DNA of 64,000 bases from Oscheius sp. JU75 (lineage: Eukaryota; Nematoda; Chromadorea; Rhabditida; Rhabditidae): assembly GCA_037178855.1 (NCBI GenBank), contig JASJZC010000005.1, forward strand, positions 4,154,001 to 4,218,000, given 5' to 3'. A model generated the notes under the pieces. It was not told where the DNA came from, searched no databases, and was given only the letters and a program-made list of their open reading frames with translations. Numbering within the stretch: position 1 is the first letter of the stretch; every line of letters begins with the position of its first letter. Below are positions 1 to 11,600 of the stretch, piece after piece. A program made the position numbers and the translations under genes.

Positions 1-1460
1 GTGTCGTCGCTCTCATCTGGCCTTTTCGATATCACCAGATCCTATTCCATCCCAATCGAGTCAATTACAATCGACCCTTTCGATCACGAGGACTTTGAAC
101 ACCAACTCAAAATCAAGTCGAAGGTCAAGAGTTGTGTCCTTGTCTTTAGGTAAGCTCATCAGAATGACAATATAATCCTATTCAGAAATACAAATGAAGC
201 CAGGGTGTGGGAAAAGGATCTGCGACAGATGATTGAAGAGAGAAAGTTGTACAAAAGAAGAGTCAGCGAGGTGCCTCAAAAGAACTCTGTCACAGCCTTG
301 GCTCCTCAGACGACTCTTTTGAACAAGCCTATCAATGATAGTGAGCCGTCACCACTAATAGAAGACGATTTAACTCTGACTGTGGCAAGCGATCAGTCCA
401 TCGACAGCCTTTCACAGCCCTGTACTCCCGTCGAAGAAACTGTTCCGCAGATTACAGAAGTAACTGCACAACCACCAACTAAACGGAAAACTCCAAAAAG
501 CAGTGAGTAGTATTCGCTAAATCAGTAAACAAAAGGATTTCAGAAACACTTCGAATGGATCCAGATAATAAACCATTGTGGATACCAGATGAAACGGTTT
601 GGAGGGTAAAAACTGTGTTTATTCTTACAGAGTTCGAAATGTCTGATGGAGGGATGTGGATCTGTATTCGGCTTATTAAATAGAAGGCATCACTGTCGAA
701 ATTGTGGCTGGTTGATCTGTTCGAAATGTGCGGGGAAAGGGCCTGTGAGCAAGTACAAGTTTCACAAAATGATGGTCTGTCCAGAATGCTACGAGGAGAT
801 TTATCTATCTTGTAAGGATAAGGATTCAACTTGACAAACTATATTCAGATAAAGAAGGCGACCTGTTTCCAACGAGACTGTTGGTCAGAGGATCGGACAA
901 TGAATGGAGAGTGAAGTTGATGAAAGAGAAATCCCATCAGTACGAACTGGCCGAGCCGCGAAGTCTGTTCACGCCGCCAGTGAATCGCCATCTGAAACGA
1001 ATGGATTTTGATAGTCGGTTGACAACTCACGAAGACACTCTTTTCAACGAGGTTCATGTTCGCTTGAAGGACGGGACGGAGATTCCCCGCTTCGCCCAAT
1101 TGGAGGACGGAGTCACTCTCAGGTTTTACAAATTTCGTTTCGTGAGTTCTACTTGTTGTAATTAGTATCTGAAAATGTTTTAGGACACTGAACCGTGTGA
1201 GCAGCATCTGATTCATGGGTTTGAAGTGAACGAGATAGTTCTGGACGAGGGAGGAACACTCTTCGAGCTGATCCATCGCAACCAGTTTCCTTCTGATAGA
1301 AAAGAACGCGTAATAGCCTTCCGGGTTCAAAACCAAAAAAGTATTCAAAAGTTGGTTTCTCTTCCTCCCCTTACAAAACTCTGGCCTTCAGATGGTCAAC
1401 AGCCTTGCACTCTGCCTTGGACCCAAAGGAGTCATGACCCGTGTGCCATTCTGTATATAG
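1..1460 (+). CDS. FGD-type PH-FYVE-PH protein, 3' part (5' end outside window)
   Basis: The gene enters from the left edge, so its RhoGEF region, if present, is not visible. Exons 1-149 and 186-502 encode the end of a PH domain (motif VWEKDLRQMIEERK) and a Ser/Thr/Pro-rich linker. Exons 544-606 and about 631-811 encode a FYVE zinc finger: WIPDETVW, paired cysteines, RRHHCRNCG, a CSKC pair and a final CPEC. Exons from 848 encode a second, C-terminal PH-like domain. PH-FYVE-PH is the order of the FGD family of Cdc42 guanine-exchange factors (C. elegans EXC-5), where FYVE and PH domains target phosphoinositide membranes. A family call without a visible DH domain is an inference; another PH/FYVE protein is possible. 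The last junction (donor at 1341, acceptor at 1391) does not fix the final frame. The candidate stops are at 1437, 1460 and 1483, so the end is approximate. Confidence 0.75.
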
Positions 1461-1483
1461 TCCGTACTCACTTATCCCGATGA

Positions 1484-3873
1484 TATCTTTGGTGCTGTCA
1501 GAGGCTAAATACACTTCTAGTTTCAATGCATACGCGTGGGATTCCCTGTGATTTGACTCACTCGAAAAAAAGAGAGCAATGATCTGTGGAGAACCATAAT
1601 TCATGAAGTAACCTGCCACAAACAAAAGCCTCCGACCGACTCATCTGTCCAGTTGCAGGATACACGTAATATCTACGTTCCTCGAACATCAAAGCTCAAT
1701 CTTCTGACATCTTATTCCTTTACTAGCACATTCACATCATCAGTCGAACATTTCTTCGATGGAAAATCTTTTGACCAGTGGGGATTGATCTTTCAGGGAG
1801 CAGGGCTCATCCGATCGGCCTACTTTCTGGAATTTCGTGAAATCTCGTAATCGCTCAGGGGCTTCCTATTCACTTCCAGAGCATCGTGGACATAAATATT
1901 GTCGCCTTCAAACATCAAATTATAGACGTATAGAAAACGGAGATTATTTTCGAATCCGGTCAGCATAGACTCATTTTGTGAAGCCTTTCAAATTGCTCCG
2001 TAACGAGACGTGTCATAGCTAATCAAGAAATCAGTGACCGGCCGAAACTGGTACATTTCGTTCGGATATCAAGTATTGCTCATCCGGAGATTTTAGGCTA
2101 GGAGCTGATTCCGGAAAGAGGAATTAGAAGCTCGTGTGTCAGAAAATTCCCTTGTTTTGCTGGCCGAAAGGTACGATTCATTAGAACCAGAAAGGGTATG
2201 AGAGAGAGACATCTTTGTTCTTTCTATTTCGGTAATGGGCATCCGATATGCATAGTAGACATCTTCCATTCGTGACGCGTGTTCAAACATCCTCTTTCTC
2301 CAAGAATAAAGTGATTTCTGTCCTGTGTTGCAAGAGACAGGACCTTTTTCTTGTACTTGTGTGACGGAATGTCGCTAATTATATTTCTGCTAAAGACATT
2401 AAGACTGCGTCCTCAAATCGGGCTGGTTGGATGCCTAGCGATTAATGAGCGGTCCCTCGTCACTTTGGGAATCATTCTGTTTTGAACCTTCCGGCGTTTC
2501 GATCTCCGAACTTCCTGAATCGGATTCCGTTTTCGGCATTGAGGTCAGCAGGATATTCAGTTAGAGTGCGTTTGGAGGCTGCCCACGCACCTAATTCGAG
2601 GTGTCTCTGCCAAGATTACCATCTTGTCAAGGATCACTAATCAACTGAATGTTTACACAACAGTCCCCTTCTTATCCGAATCCTCTCGTCCATCTTTTGT
2701 CTCCCTTCTGGACCCGAGTTGACCTTCTCTCTTGATTCGATTCCGACCCACATAGCCCAAATGTGTCCAGTCTGTATAGTAGTTCTGTTTAAAGCCGATT
2801 TCTGGTCTCTTCGTGGGCTGTTTCGTGTGGCAGAAGGAATTAATCAGGTATATCTGGAGAGGAGGATCAGCCTGGTTGATAAACTTCGGCCAGTTCCCTT
2901 TTCGTGAGTCTGGCTAGTTGCAAATGTTGCTTTTTGTTGTCGTCGGGTCGCTCCTTCCGGTGTGACGTCTTTTGGCCCCTTCTTCAACTTGAATCTGTCA
3001 CCAACACGCTTTGCCCACGTTTCCGACCGTATATCTCTTGTTTTGATCCGATCTGATCTGTTTTGACAAAGGGCATCCCTCCTCCTCTTCCCCCCCTTTC
3101 CCTCGAAATAGAAAAGAGAGTAGTACTCCTCAAAACAGACTGTCCCCTTCGGCGATAAATAAGCAAAAGAGGCGTCTGCTCTCCGATCACTAGGAGTCGA
3201 TTATCCAAAAACAGAATGTGACTCCCAAATTGCAGCCTTCTCAGACGTCAAAGATTTCCGTTTCTTTCAATGATGAATTCCTCTTCGTTCGGCCGTCGGG
3301 TCACCGCGGTTTTGGAACCCATTTACTCCTTTTTGACCTAAAATTGTCTCTTTTGTCATTGAACGTCAACCGAGTTCGTTCTGTTCCTGTCCTCAAGATA
3401 GATTCCTGAAGGAAGTGACGTGTCGGTTTGTACGACAATAAGACTCTTCCGGACCATTGAAACCCTTTTAGGAGTGGGGGAGGAACAACGTCCAAAGAAT
3501 CATGCCCTTTTTATGGAGATTTCTCGAGAGCGTAGGCGAAAATTTCACGGTGTGTGGCTCGTTTCAAGGGAGTAGACTGTGAGCTCATACTTCTATCAAT
3601 GGGGCCTATTTACTCGCAACAATCTTTCATCTGCTACCTTAGCATCTGCTTCTATTAATAGTTCTTCTCCACCCGAAAATACTCCGGATTCTTTCTCAGC
3701 TGATCAGACTCCGCCAAACAACTTGCTCCTTCCTTCCTCCTCAGAAGGGGCGTAAACCATAGTGCAGACTGGCTCTCTATTAGCATCTAGATTAGAAAAA
3801 GGTACCTCCAATCTCTCTTTCTTCCCTCCAAAGAGTTCCTCTCTATTGACAATTTGCAGGTAAAACTAGGCTG
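1484..3873. other. 2.4 kb without a supportable gene
   Basis: No intron-exon chain on either strand gives a protein I recognise. On the minus strand, 1375-2290 holds several short open pieces with protein-like composition, for example around 1822-1980 (YVYNLMFEGDNIYVHDAL) and 1561-1680 (YPATGQMSRSEAFVCGR). They are interrupted by stops and I could not join them. They could be a decayed gene or chance. The stretch 2400-3870 shows only pyrimidine-rich, GT-rich sequence. Confidence 0.4.
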
Positions 3874-4536
3874 ATGAGCACAGATGTTATGCCATTTGCC
3901 CGGATAGCACAGTCATTATTGGTAAGTTGCCTAACAGAAAGGTTGCTTAGAATGGATGTTTCAGAGAAGAATACATTCATTATTCGACTCAAGACAACGG
4001 GTTAATTCTGGTATTTTATTATTATGTTGTCTACTTTACTGTATACAGTCGACAGACGGCCTAGCTTATTACATTGGCACGTCAGGTAAGGATTTTGGCT
4101 CTTTCTCTAATTGGGGCTGTTTTCTCCCGAAATGACGTGAGCTGCTAGCGAGCGCTTGTTTTTCGACCTCCCAGACTGTCCTAATGATACTCTTTCAGCA
4201 CAAGGAGAACCAGTAGCTCAATCTTCGGAAATATCGTTAAGTAAAGACGAACGAGTGACTATTGTCAGATTTTGCAGAGCGGCTCAAAAACAAGAATCAA
4301 TTGTGAGTTTATACCAGTTCAATAGAAACAAAGAAGCCTTCAGAGAGCTAAACTGAAAGATCCAGAGGCATTTCTTCGAATTTGCGACCAGCTTATAAAT
4401 GAGTTCAAACGTCTACGTAATGCTGCCACGAGTATGCGTGAACGACGGCGGGTACGATAGCCTTCACTGTGAGTTAAGACAGAAACAACTGAATCAACTG
4501 TTCTCTTTTCAGGATCTCTCTAAGAAAACGAGTTAG
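3874..4536 (+). CDS. Unrecognised 134-residue protein with one hydrophobic segment
   Basis: Five exons splice cleanly: 3874-3921, 3965-4085, 4199-4302, 4344-4451 and 4513-4536. Together they are exactly 405 nt ending in TAG, and every intron is GT..AG. The ATG sits 5-15 bp after two candidate acceptors, which suggests trans-splicing. The protein starts MSTDVMPFARIAQSLL. It has a hydrophobic stretch near residues 31-43 (SGILLLCCLLYCIQS), then a Ser-rich piece. It ends in a charged, probably helical region (RAKLKDPEAFLRICDQL then NEFKRLRNAATSMRERRR). A signal anchor or a mitochondrial membrane protein would fit. I do not recognise the family and infer no function. The neighbour downstream is a decayed gene on the other strand. 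Confidence 0.6.
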
Positions 4537-4983
4537 ACTCTCTTCGATCTCGTAGCGTCCTTACACCTTGTGCCCAAAATATGTTCCTGTTGATTGTCAA
4601 GCATTGCCATGTTTTCATAAAGCTTCATAAGCACTCGTACCGTCTCATAATCCTCTTTGCTATTGTCTCTTGAGTCTATAGTGAAAACGAGTGGTTTCTA
4701 TTCGCAGCAGAGTGGTTTGCTCTGGTCTTGAAAAAGGATAGTCACCATTCCTCTTTCGGAAAAGACCTTTGCATGGAGACATTCTTTGGGGTAAAAAGCT
4801 TGTTCAACATTGTAAAACTATTATCATCTGCAGTTCAGGGACAACAAAAGTGCGAGAAATTTGAACTAATACCATTGAATACATGCCCCAAACAGGGAGG
4901 TAGTACACACTACACAGTTCCCCAAAGTTGGATAACTCAATAAATAGTTTCACTAAAATATAACAGGTGTTCCGACGTTAGTT

Positions 4984-6123
4984 TTATACGGTACTCGTCA
5001 TACGGTAATAGATGAAGATGATGGTAGCTTCTCCATCCTCTTCGTCGTCAACGAATCCTTCTTCTCGTGGATGATTTTGGCATACGCGTTTACCACGTCA
5101 TTCCGACTGCCTCCAGAGGCGCATTCAAGATTCCTCCACGGAGCACATTTCAAGACACACTAGAGAACGTTCTTGGCAGCATCTTTGTTCGCCGTTGTAC
5201 ATCCAATGTCCGAGAAGAAGAGTCACATTGGTCTCACTCACGACCCTCTTACAGCATGTACAATCTGCTGCGATGTCTCCTAGGGCGTAGTACTGAATTC
5301 TGACATATCAGATTTGCCAGGGCCCAGGCAGCGTCCATTCTTCCAATGATACACATTTTGCGGTTCCTGTCGTAATGGCTACTCATCAGCTGCATCAGTC
5401 CATCGACCTGTACCGCTTAGTTTTGGATAAAAAAGTAGAAAACTTACAATCTTTTCATTCAGTTCCGGTGCCGTAAAGACGTGTCCCTGCGAATAGTAGC
5501 GCCGAAAACCTGTAGGAAGAGGCCGAAGTCCTGGCCATGGGGGATTCCTCCAGAAGAGAGCAGAGCATCTCCGCTTCGAAAGGAAGTCCACCGGCTACCG
5601 ACGATTCCATTGCGTACAGCTTACGTTTTGATTTCAACTTATTCAAAAGTTTTGATTTGTTTTTGATAAGTAATTGAAACGATGTTTAACTCTATGTGTT
5701 CACCAATCTTCGGTATTGCATTATGATAAGTCATTTCAAGCTTTCTAAACGGTCTTCAGTCAACGTTTTTTCAAGTCTGATAGTCTGTTCCCTGTTCCAA
5801 AGGCATCTAGAAAATGAAAACAATAAAAATCACTCTTAAAAGTCTACTGGAGAGCCGTTTTCTTCTTCATTATCATCGAGAGTTAGACTACTCAGCTCTT
5901 CGATTGCGGTTGGATTCATTCTCTCTTTGTAGGAGCGATGGTCCGGTTAAAATGTATCGCGTTTGAAATAGGGGATGAGAGAGCCTTCTGATCCATCAAG
6001 AGCATTCGAAATTTCACACGATTTGAATGATCCCACATTCGTACTTTTTGTGAGCCAATCTTCATATTCCCGAGTTTTGTTTTTGTATCGGGCGTTCCAT
6101 GGTACATCCGGGGCCTGAACCAT
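4984..6123 (-). pseudogene. Decayed importin-alpha-like gene (tentative)
   Basis: Read on the minus strand, pieces in importin-alpha order appear. Near 6123 there is a start with NARYKNKTREYEDW, similar to the RxKNK of the importin-beta-binding domain. Further on comes an acidic piece, LSSLTLDDNEEENG. At 5450-5610 there is a helix-rich stretch, and at about 5305-5410 an armadillo-like segment (MQLMSSHY..DAAWALANL). At 5140-5295 there is a second one (IQYYALGDIAADCTCCKRVV), and near 4984-5070 an acidic end (FVDDEEDGEAT). Importin-alpha carries nuclear-localisation cargo and has AWAL.N repeats and an acidic tail. The pieces lie in different frames, with in-frame stops near 5945 and 5135, and several armadillo repeats are missing. 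I therefore call it a pseudogene. A fast-evolving gene with unresolved introns is the alternative. Confidence 0.35.
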
Positions 6124-6914
6124 GGTGATAAGAATTTGAATAGAGCCTCATCTGAATATACGGAGTACAGCCCACTGGTACTAAAAGTTAATCCTGAGTT
6201 GATCGAGCTTCTTCATCGTAGCCTTCGATATGTGAACCTACCACTGATCCCAGACCAATAGCCTTTCCCCTAACAACGTTGATCCAAGAACTTCAAGCAA
6301 ATATTCGGCCGTATAGCATCGTACATCCAGCTCTTCTTGGACCTTCCCCCGACGATACTTCTGTCTTGTCTGACTCGCGGAAGGATTACAAAAGGACGTC
6401 ATTTGTATCCATCGTCTCTTGCCGTCAGCATGGCCGTAATACAGCTTTTCGTGTCCTGTTGTTATCAGTCGGACCTATTAAGAGCATTAGTAAGCAACAT
6501 AAATGAAAATCACCTCGGATGCTCTCCGTAATAGTTGTTTTGAGGACGGGCTCGGTGCTGACGCTCATTTCCTCTGCGAAATATGTGAATGAAATACAAT
6601 CGAGTAAAAAGACAGCGACAAGTGTGAGAAAAAACAAACGAAATTTGTAACTTGAGGCAAAAACCGTTTAAATTTCGATACTGTGCTTCAAGTAGAGGGT
6701 GGGCTTCTAATTTCAATCGCTCTATGAGGGTGAGCTTATATTAGAGGGGTGCTTCTAATAGAGGTTTTTCCGGTATATATTACTTACGGTATGCAGCTGA
6801 GTACGCAGATTACGGTAGCGCGGAAATTCAAATCTTGACCCTTTTTAGACCTGAATTTGTACTTGCATTCATGTTGTAATGGTTTTTTTGCAGCTAGCCG
6901 GATTATCGACAACA
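6124..6914. other. Intergenic region with a minus-strand signal-peptide-like ORF
   Basis: A minus-strand ORF at 6425-6637 begins with a hydrophobic stretch resembling a signal peptide (MFFLTLVAVFLLDCIS). Further minus-strand open segments follow at 6125-6460 and could be spliced (donor near 6245, acceptor near 6181). I recognise nothing in them, and all frames here are unusually free of stops. The last bases (6890-6914) are an acceptor-like tttttttgcag and a 22-bp leader for the next gene. Confidence 0.2.
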
Positions 6915-7944
6915 ATGAGCAGAAAAAGGAGGTGCAAGAGCCAAGTCAGCACAACAAGGAGCCAGGAACTATATCAGCCGAGAAGCCCGGTGAAGATAAC
7001 AAATGAAGATACTCCTGGATCAGATGTTAGCAGTTTCAACGAAGATGATTACAAAGATATCATGGACCTGTTAGGTGATTCAGAAGCAGAAGATTACGAG
7101 GACAAGCCCACATGGACAGCAACAAGAGATGAGTTGGATCCGCTGGAGGGACTGCGATTGAAATATACCGGAACAGCCATTTCAAATTTGTATGTATTGA
7201 CCAAATTGAGCAGAAACTAACTTATTTTCAGACATCATATCTGTTGTATCAACGCTAGTCGCAGGTTTCTTCTAGACAACATCAAGTACCCGTTCTTTGA
7301 CACGCTCTTCCCCGGATGCCTCACTTCAATCCGTTCCAAGAAATCCGCTAATGGTCGTGCCGTACGTTTCGTTTCCCAGATAGCTTGTATGGCTTGTTTC
7401 AGATATGCGAAATATCAAAAGTTAAGAGTATCGGTCATTTGTATGAAGTTGATGGTGTTTTGACCAACAAAGTATTGCGCCTGAAAATAGGTTTGTTGTT
7501 GCCTAGTCTTTTCGGAACGCACCATTTCAGGCAATCGCTTCGAGTGCTACCAGCTAACATCCATCTCGAACTTTGAATGGACGGAAGAAATGGTAAAAGA
7601 GTATATATCACGTGAACAAAAAACCGTTAGTCCTGTCGTTCACCCTTGGGAAATCATTCAGTTTAGAAAACGGTTATAACGCATGGGTATGTATTCCACA
7701 AAAGAGGTCGACTCTGTAATGCCAAAGCCTATGCTCTGACCGAAAAAGCTGAAATAGAGGCCAAGAAGGTATGTCCGTTTCTGCTTTCGTTTCTGACCTC
7801 TCAGTTTAGCTTCGAGGAGTTGTCGAAGACTTGAGTTCGTGCCTGGAACATGCCATGGACAAGACCCTTTCTAGCTCTCAAATGTGTCCCTACTGCTCTC
7901 TTCCTGGTCCCTCGGTTCTCAGCTGCCCGGGTCTCCGTCAATGA
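6915..7944 (+). CDS. Small RTF1-like Plus3-domain protein
   Basis: Exons 6915-7189, 7232-7361, 7403 to about 7491, and later ones to the TGA at 7942-7944, join in frame. The first exon is basic (MSRKRRCKSQ), then acidic (DLLGDSEAEDYEDKPTW). The next exons carry a Plus3-like core: KYPFFDTLFPGCLTSIR, ICEISKVKSIGHLYEVDG, LTNKVLRLKIG and NFEWTEEM. These line up with the RTF1 Plus3 pattern (PFF....GCFVRIG, Y.V.EI.GV......Y, TNKGL.LR.G, F.E.E). RTF1 is a subunit of the Paf1 complex, and its Plus3 domain binds phosphorylated Spt5 during transcription elongation. This protein is far shorter than usual RTF1 (about 700 residues) and ends in a Lys/Glu helix plus a CPYC motif. It may be a divergent paralogue. 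The start is the first ATG after an acceptor at about 6892. Confidence 0.6.
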
Positions 7945-8675
7945 AGCTGTGGTATGTTGCTGCTTATTTTCTTCGTTGTTCCCTTGGACTACTTTTTTTG
8001 TAAAATGTACAGGTACATAAAATTGTAACCCTTCATTTTAAGCATTGGCTGAAAGAGGAAGCTTAGAGATTCTTCTTTACTTGTCTGTTAGCGCCTTTAT
8101 GTGCTGGTACAATACCTATTTCGGAGCAGGTGACAACCGACAAATTTTTGTTTGTCTATAGTGGACAATAAGTTATGCCAGCCAACACTGGGAAATTTAT
8201 TGCATTTGTTTTATAAGTGCTCTAAAATGGCCGATGAGTCAGGATGATTCAGCTGGAATGACGTCCTTTATTTTGTATGAGTCGACTGATACAAACCAAT
8301 GAATTCGGAGGAGCAAAGATTTCGAGGGACGGCCGATAATAAATTTCTTCCGCTTAACTCGCTGAAGAGGGAATGCTTCAAATGTGTGGTCAATTTTGAT
8401 AACTTTCGAAAGTCGAAAGGACTATGATTCAGCCACGATAAAGGCTGATTCAAAAGATTCTCCCTTGACGTCTTCTTCAAACAGCATAATAAAAACTCTA
8501 TTTGGATAGTCCGTCAAAGCCTTTCTTTATTTGATAGATAAAACCTCGCCCTTTCCGCAGTCGTCATTCTATCCTCCATGTTCGAGTGAACAGCTATAGC
8601 TTTTTTTGTCTCATCTCTTTCATTCATCTCAACTCCTCGAAGCAATGAAAACTCTTCCAGATAGTTATTGGACCC
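7945..8675. other. Spacer between RTF1-like and S28 genes
   Basis: This 0.7 kb stretch is AT-rich, with short ORFs only. A 70-codon minus-strand ORF at 8268-8480 shows no recognisable motif and no splice partner. I see no RNA gene or repeat. It probably holds the 3' UTR of the RTF1-like gene and the promoter of the next gene. Confidence 0.4.
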
Positions 8676-11600
8676 ATGATTCTACGACTCTCCATATTCT
8701 TTTCCATAGTTAGTTTGCTCCTAAGTTCTTGTTACGAGATTACAGTTTCACTTTTGTTCATCTGACTGGCAGCCAAACTTTTTCCTCGGGAGAAGGAAAG
8801 GAGGAGTTGAGCTGTTAGACGATGGATCGAAATTGACGGTAGATTTGATTTCTCTAAGCTAAAATCAGTCATAGAATTTCACTAGATCCGGTTTTTCTTC
8901 GTGGCAAGACTTTATCAACCAGAAACTAGATCATTTCGACAGCAATAGTGGAAATTGGAGTCAGCGGTATTTCGGAAACCTCGACTTTACGCAGAACACA
9001 AGCTTCTCAGTGGCTTTTTTGTATCTGGGCGGATGGGGTCCAGAGAGTGCAGCGAGAGTAGGGGTTTTTTTCTTCAACGATACTAGAATAGTGTTTGTTA
9101 GGTTGAAAATGCCGATCTGCCATGGCTTGGATGGGCCCGTAAGTACAACGCAGCTGTATTTTCCCTTGAACACAGATTCTACGGCGACTCGAAGCCTTTC
9201 GTGAACCAAACAGTCGAACATCTACAGTATCTGAACAGCAGACAAGCATTGAAAGACGCTGTCGAGTTCATTCGACAAATGAATCTAAAGTTCAATACCC
9301 GATGGATTGTGTTCGGAGGTGGATACTCGGGCTCTTTGGCTCTCTGGCTTCGACAGAATTATCCGAACGTCGTGCAAGGAGCCGTCGCTAGTTCGTCTCC
9401 TGTTCTGGCCAAGTTAGACTACTACGGTTTGTCTGACTAACTATTCATAGAAGTTCAACTTCAGACTACCTGAAAGTTGTTGAAGATGGGCTCGGAAAAG
9501 TAACGGGTTGTGTAGATAATGTGAAGAACGTCTTTTTGCAAATGACTAAGGACATGAATACGATTGCTGGGCGTGAAATTATATCTTCGGAATTTTCGTG
9601 AGTGATTCAAAGGAAACAAATCCAGATTTCTCAGTCTACAACCCAAGTTTTCCGAGCTGGAGACAATTGACTACAACGACGTTCAAAACTTGTTCTTCAA
9701 CATGCTGGCTCTGTTCGAAGAAGCTGTCCAGTACGACGAAGACAACTTTGGAAAATATGCTACGGGCTACAACATCACCTATGTTTGCACTCTGATGGAC
9801 TCCGTGAAAGGAAACAAGACGAGCTACGATGGTCTGGTTGAGGTCAACAAGTACATGAGAAGTGAGAGTTATTGTTTCTGTGGCAATTAGATTGCAGATA
9901 TTAGCAAAACGGAGACCGACTATGAAACTCCAAATAACTACACGGAAATGGTCGAATACCTCAAGAAAGAAGAGTTCAGCGATCCGAATGACGACCAGTT
10001 CGATTGTAAGATCCCCTGTGTGAATGCCTTCAAAAGGACTTTTCAGCTGGAGCGCGGAGTTGGCTGTGGTCTGTCTGCAGCGAGTTCGGCTACTTTCAAA
10101 CTACAGATGTCAGAGAGAGCACCATCTTCGGACCAGTCGTTCCCTTGAAGTGAGTCCAGTTCCCTGTATAACTCATGTTCTTCTAGTTTTTACGTGAACC
10201 TTTGTCAAGACGTCTTCGGATCGAGGTACAATGTAAATAGTATTGCTCAAGCTGTGGCTGCTACAAACGCTTTTTATGGAGGTGCGACATACAGGGGAAC
10301 GAATGCAGTCATCACCAACGGTGCTCTGGATCCTTGGAACTCTCTCGGAGTGGACACGACCAGTTTGGATTCGACTGTCGTCAATATTATGATCGGAAAC
10401 GCTTCTCATTGTGCTGATCTGTATGCAACGACCGCGAAGACTCCCACCTCCATCGTTAGTTGCATTCGTTTCTCATATAAAACTCTATTTGAAGAACGAT
10501 GCCCACAATCAGACTGACGAGAATTTGAATAAGTGGATCCTAGAACCATTGAGCAACAAGACTCTTCCGATTGTCTCACCAACATTGACCTCCTTTTCTC
10601 AAAAAGAAGTGCTAAGAGTCAAACGGTCGAGTATGAATAGAATGTTGGCTGCTCAGAGTCGTTCCAAGCAAGCTAATGCGACCGTCAAGTACAAGAAGTT
10701 CCATTTGGGTCGACCACCTCACGGATTAAGACCACCTCCTTCTCCTATCACCAACTATCCTCAGGGATATGCAAATGGCACTTTCATACAGCCAATTGAT
10801 CACAACAGCACGAATTCGGCATACTTCCTCCAAAGGTGGTTCAAGAATTCTCAATGGGCCAAAGAAGGCGGTCCGATGTTCTTGATGATTGGAGGAGAAG
10901 AGGACGGAGAAGACATCAATCGCTGGGTACTCAATCCCAATGTCTCTTGGCTCACTTATGCTCAAAGTGTAGGAGCTACCGTCTTTCTCCTGGAACACAG
11001 ATACTATGGAGAGTCAAAAATCAGACAGAATGGTAGCCAGGACTTAACCTATTTGACTTCTCAGCAAATGATCTACGACGTGGTCAACTTCATATCTTAC
11101 ATAAACAATTTTTTTCAAAAGACTCAGTCTTGGATCGTGTTCGGAGGTGGCTATTCTGGATCGCTTGCCTTGTGGGCCAGAGAACTCTTCCCGGATCTGA
11201 TTCAGGGTGCCGTTGGAAGTAGTGCTCCCATTCAGGCCAAGCTCGACTTCTACGGTGAACCTCGTGGTTTCTGTGATAACCAAACGTTTCAGAATACCTC
11301 GAGGTCGTCGAATCTGCCATACGAGCCTATTCCCAAGAATGCGCCGATTCAATCGCTGACGGATTCAGGGAAATCCACACCTTGCTTTTGAACGACACTT
11401 CCGGTGTGAATAGACTGAACGAGCTCTTCAAGTATTTTCAAATAACTTTTAAATAATAATTCCAGTCTGAATCCTGTTTTTGATGAGAACTATACTTTAA
11501 CCGAGACCAACAAGCAGTTCTTCTTCTCAAATCTTTACGGGAACTTCCAAGGAACTGTTCAATACAACAATGTCAACTCCGAGGGCTATGCGGACAGTTC

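Noticed and set aside
8268-8480. 70-codon minus-strand ORF between the RTF1-like and S28 genes
   Set aside because: No motif, no acceptor before its ATG and no partner exon.
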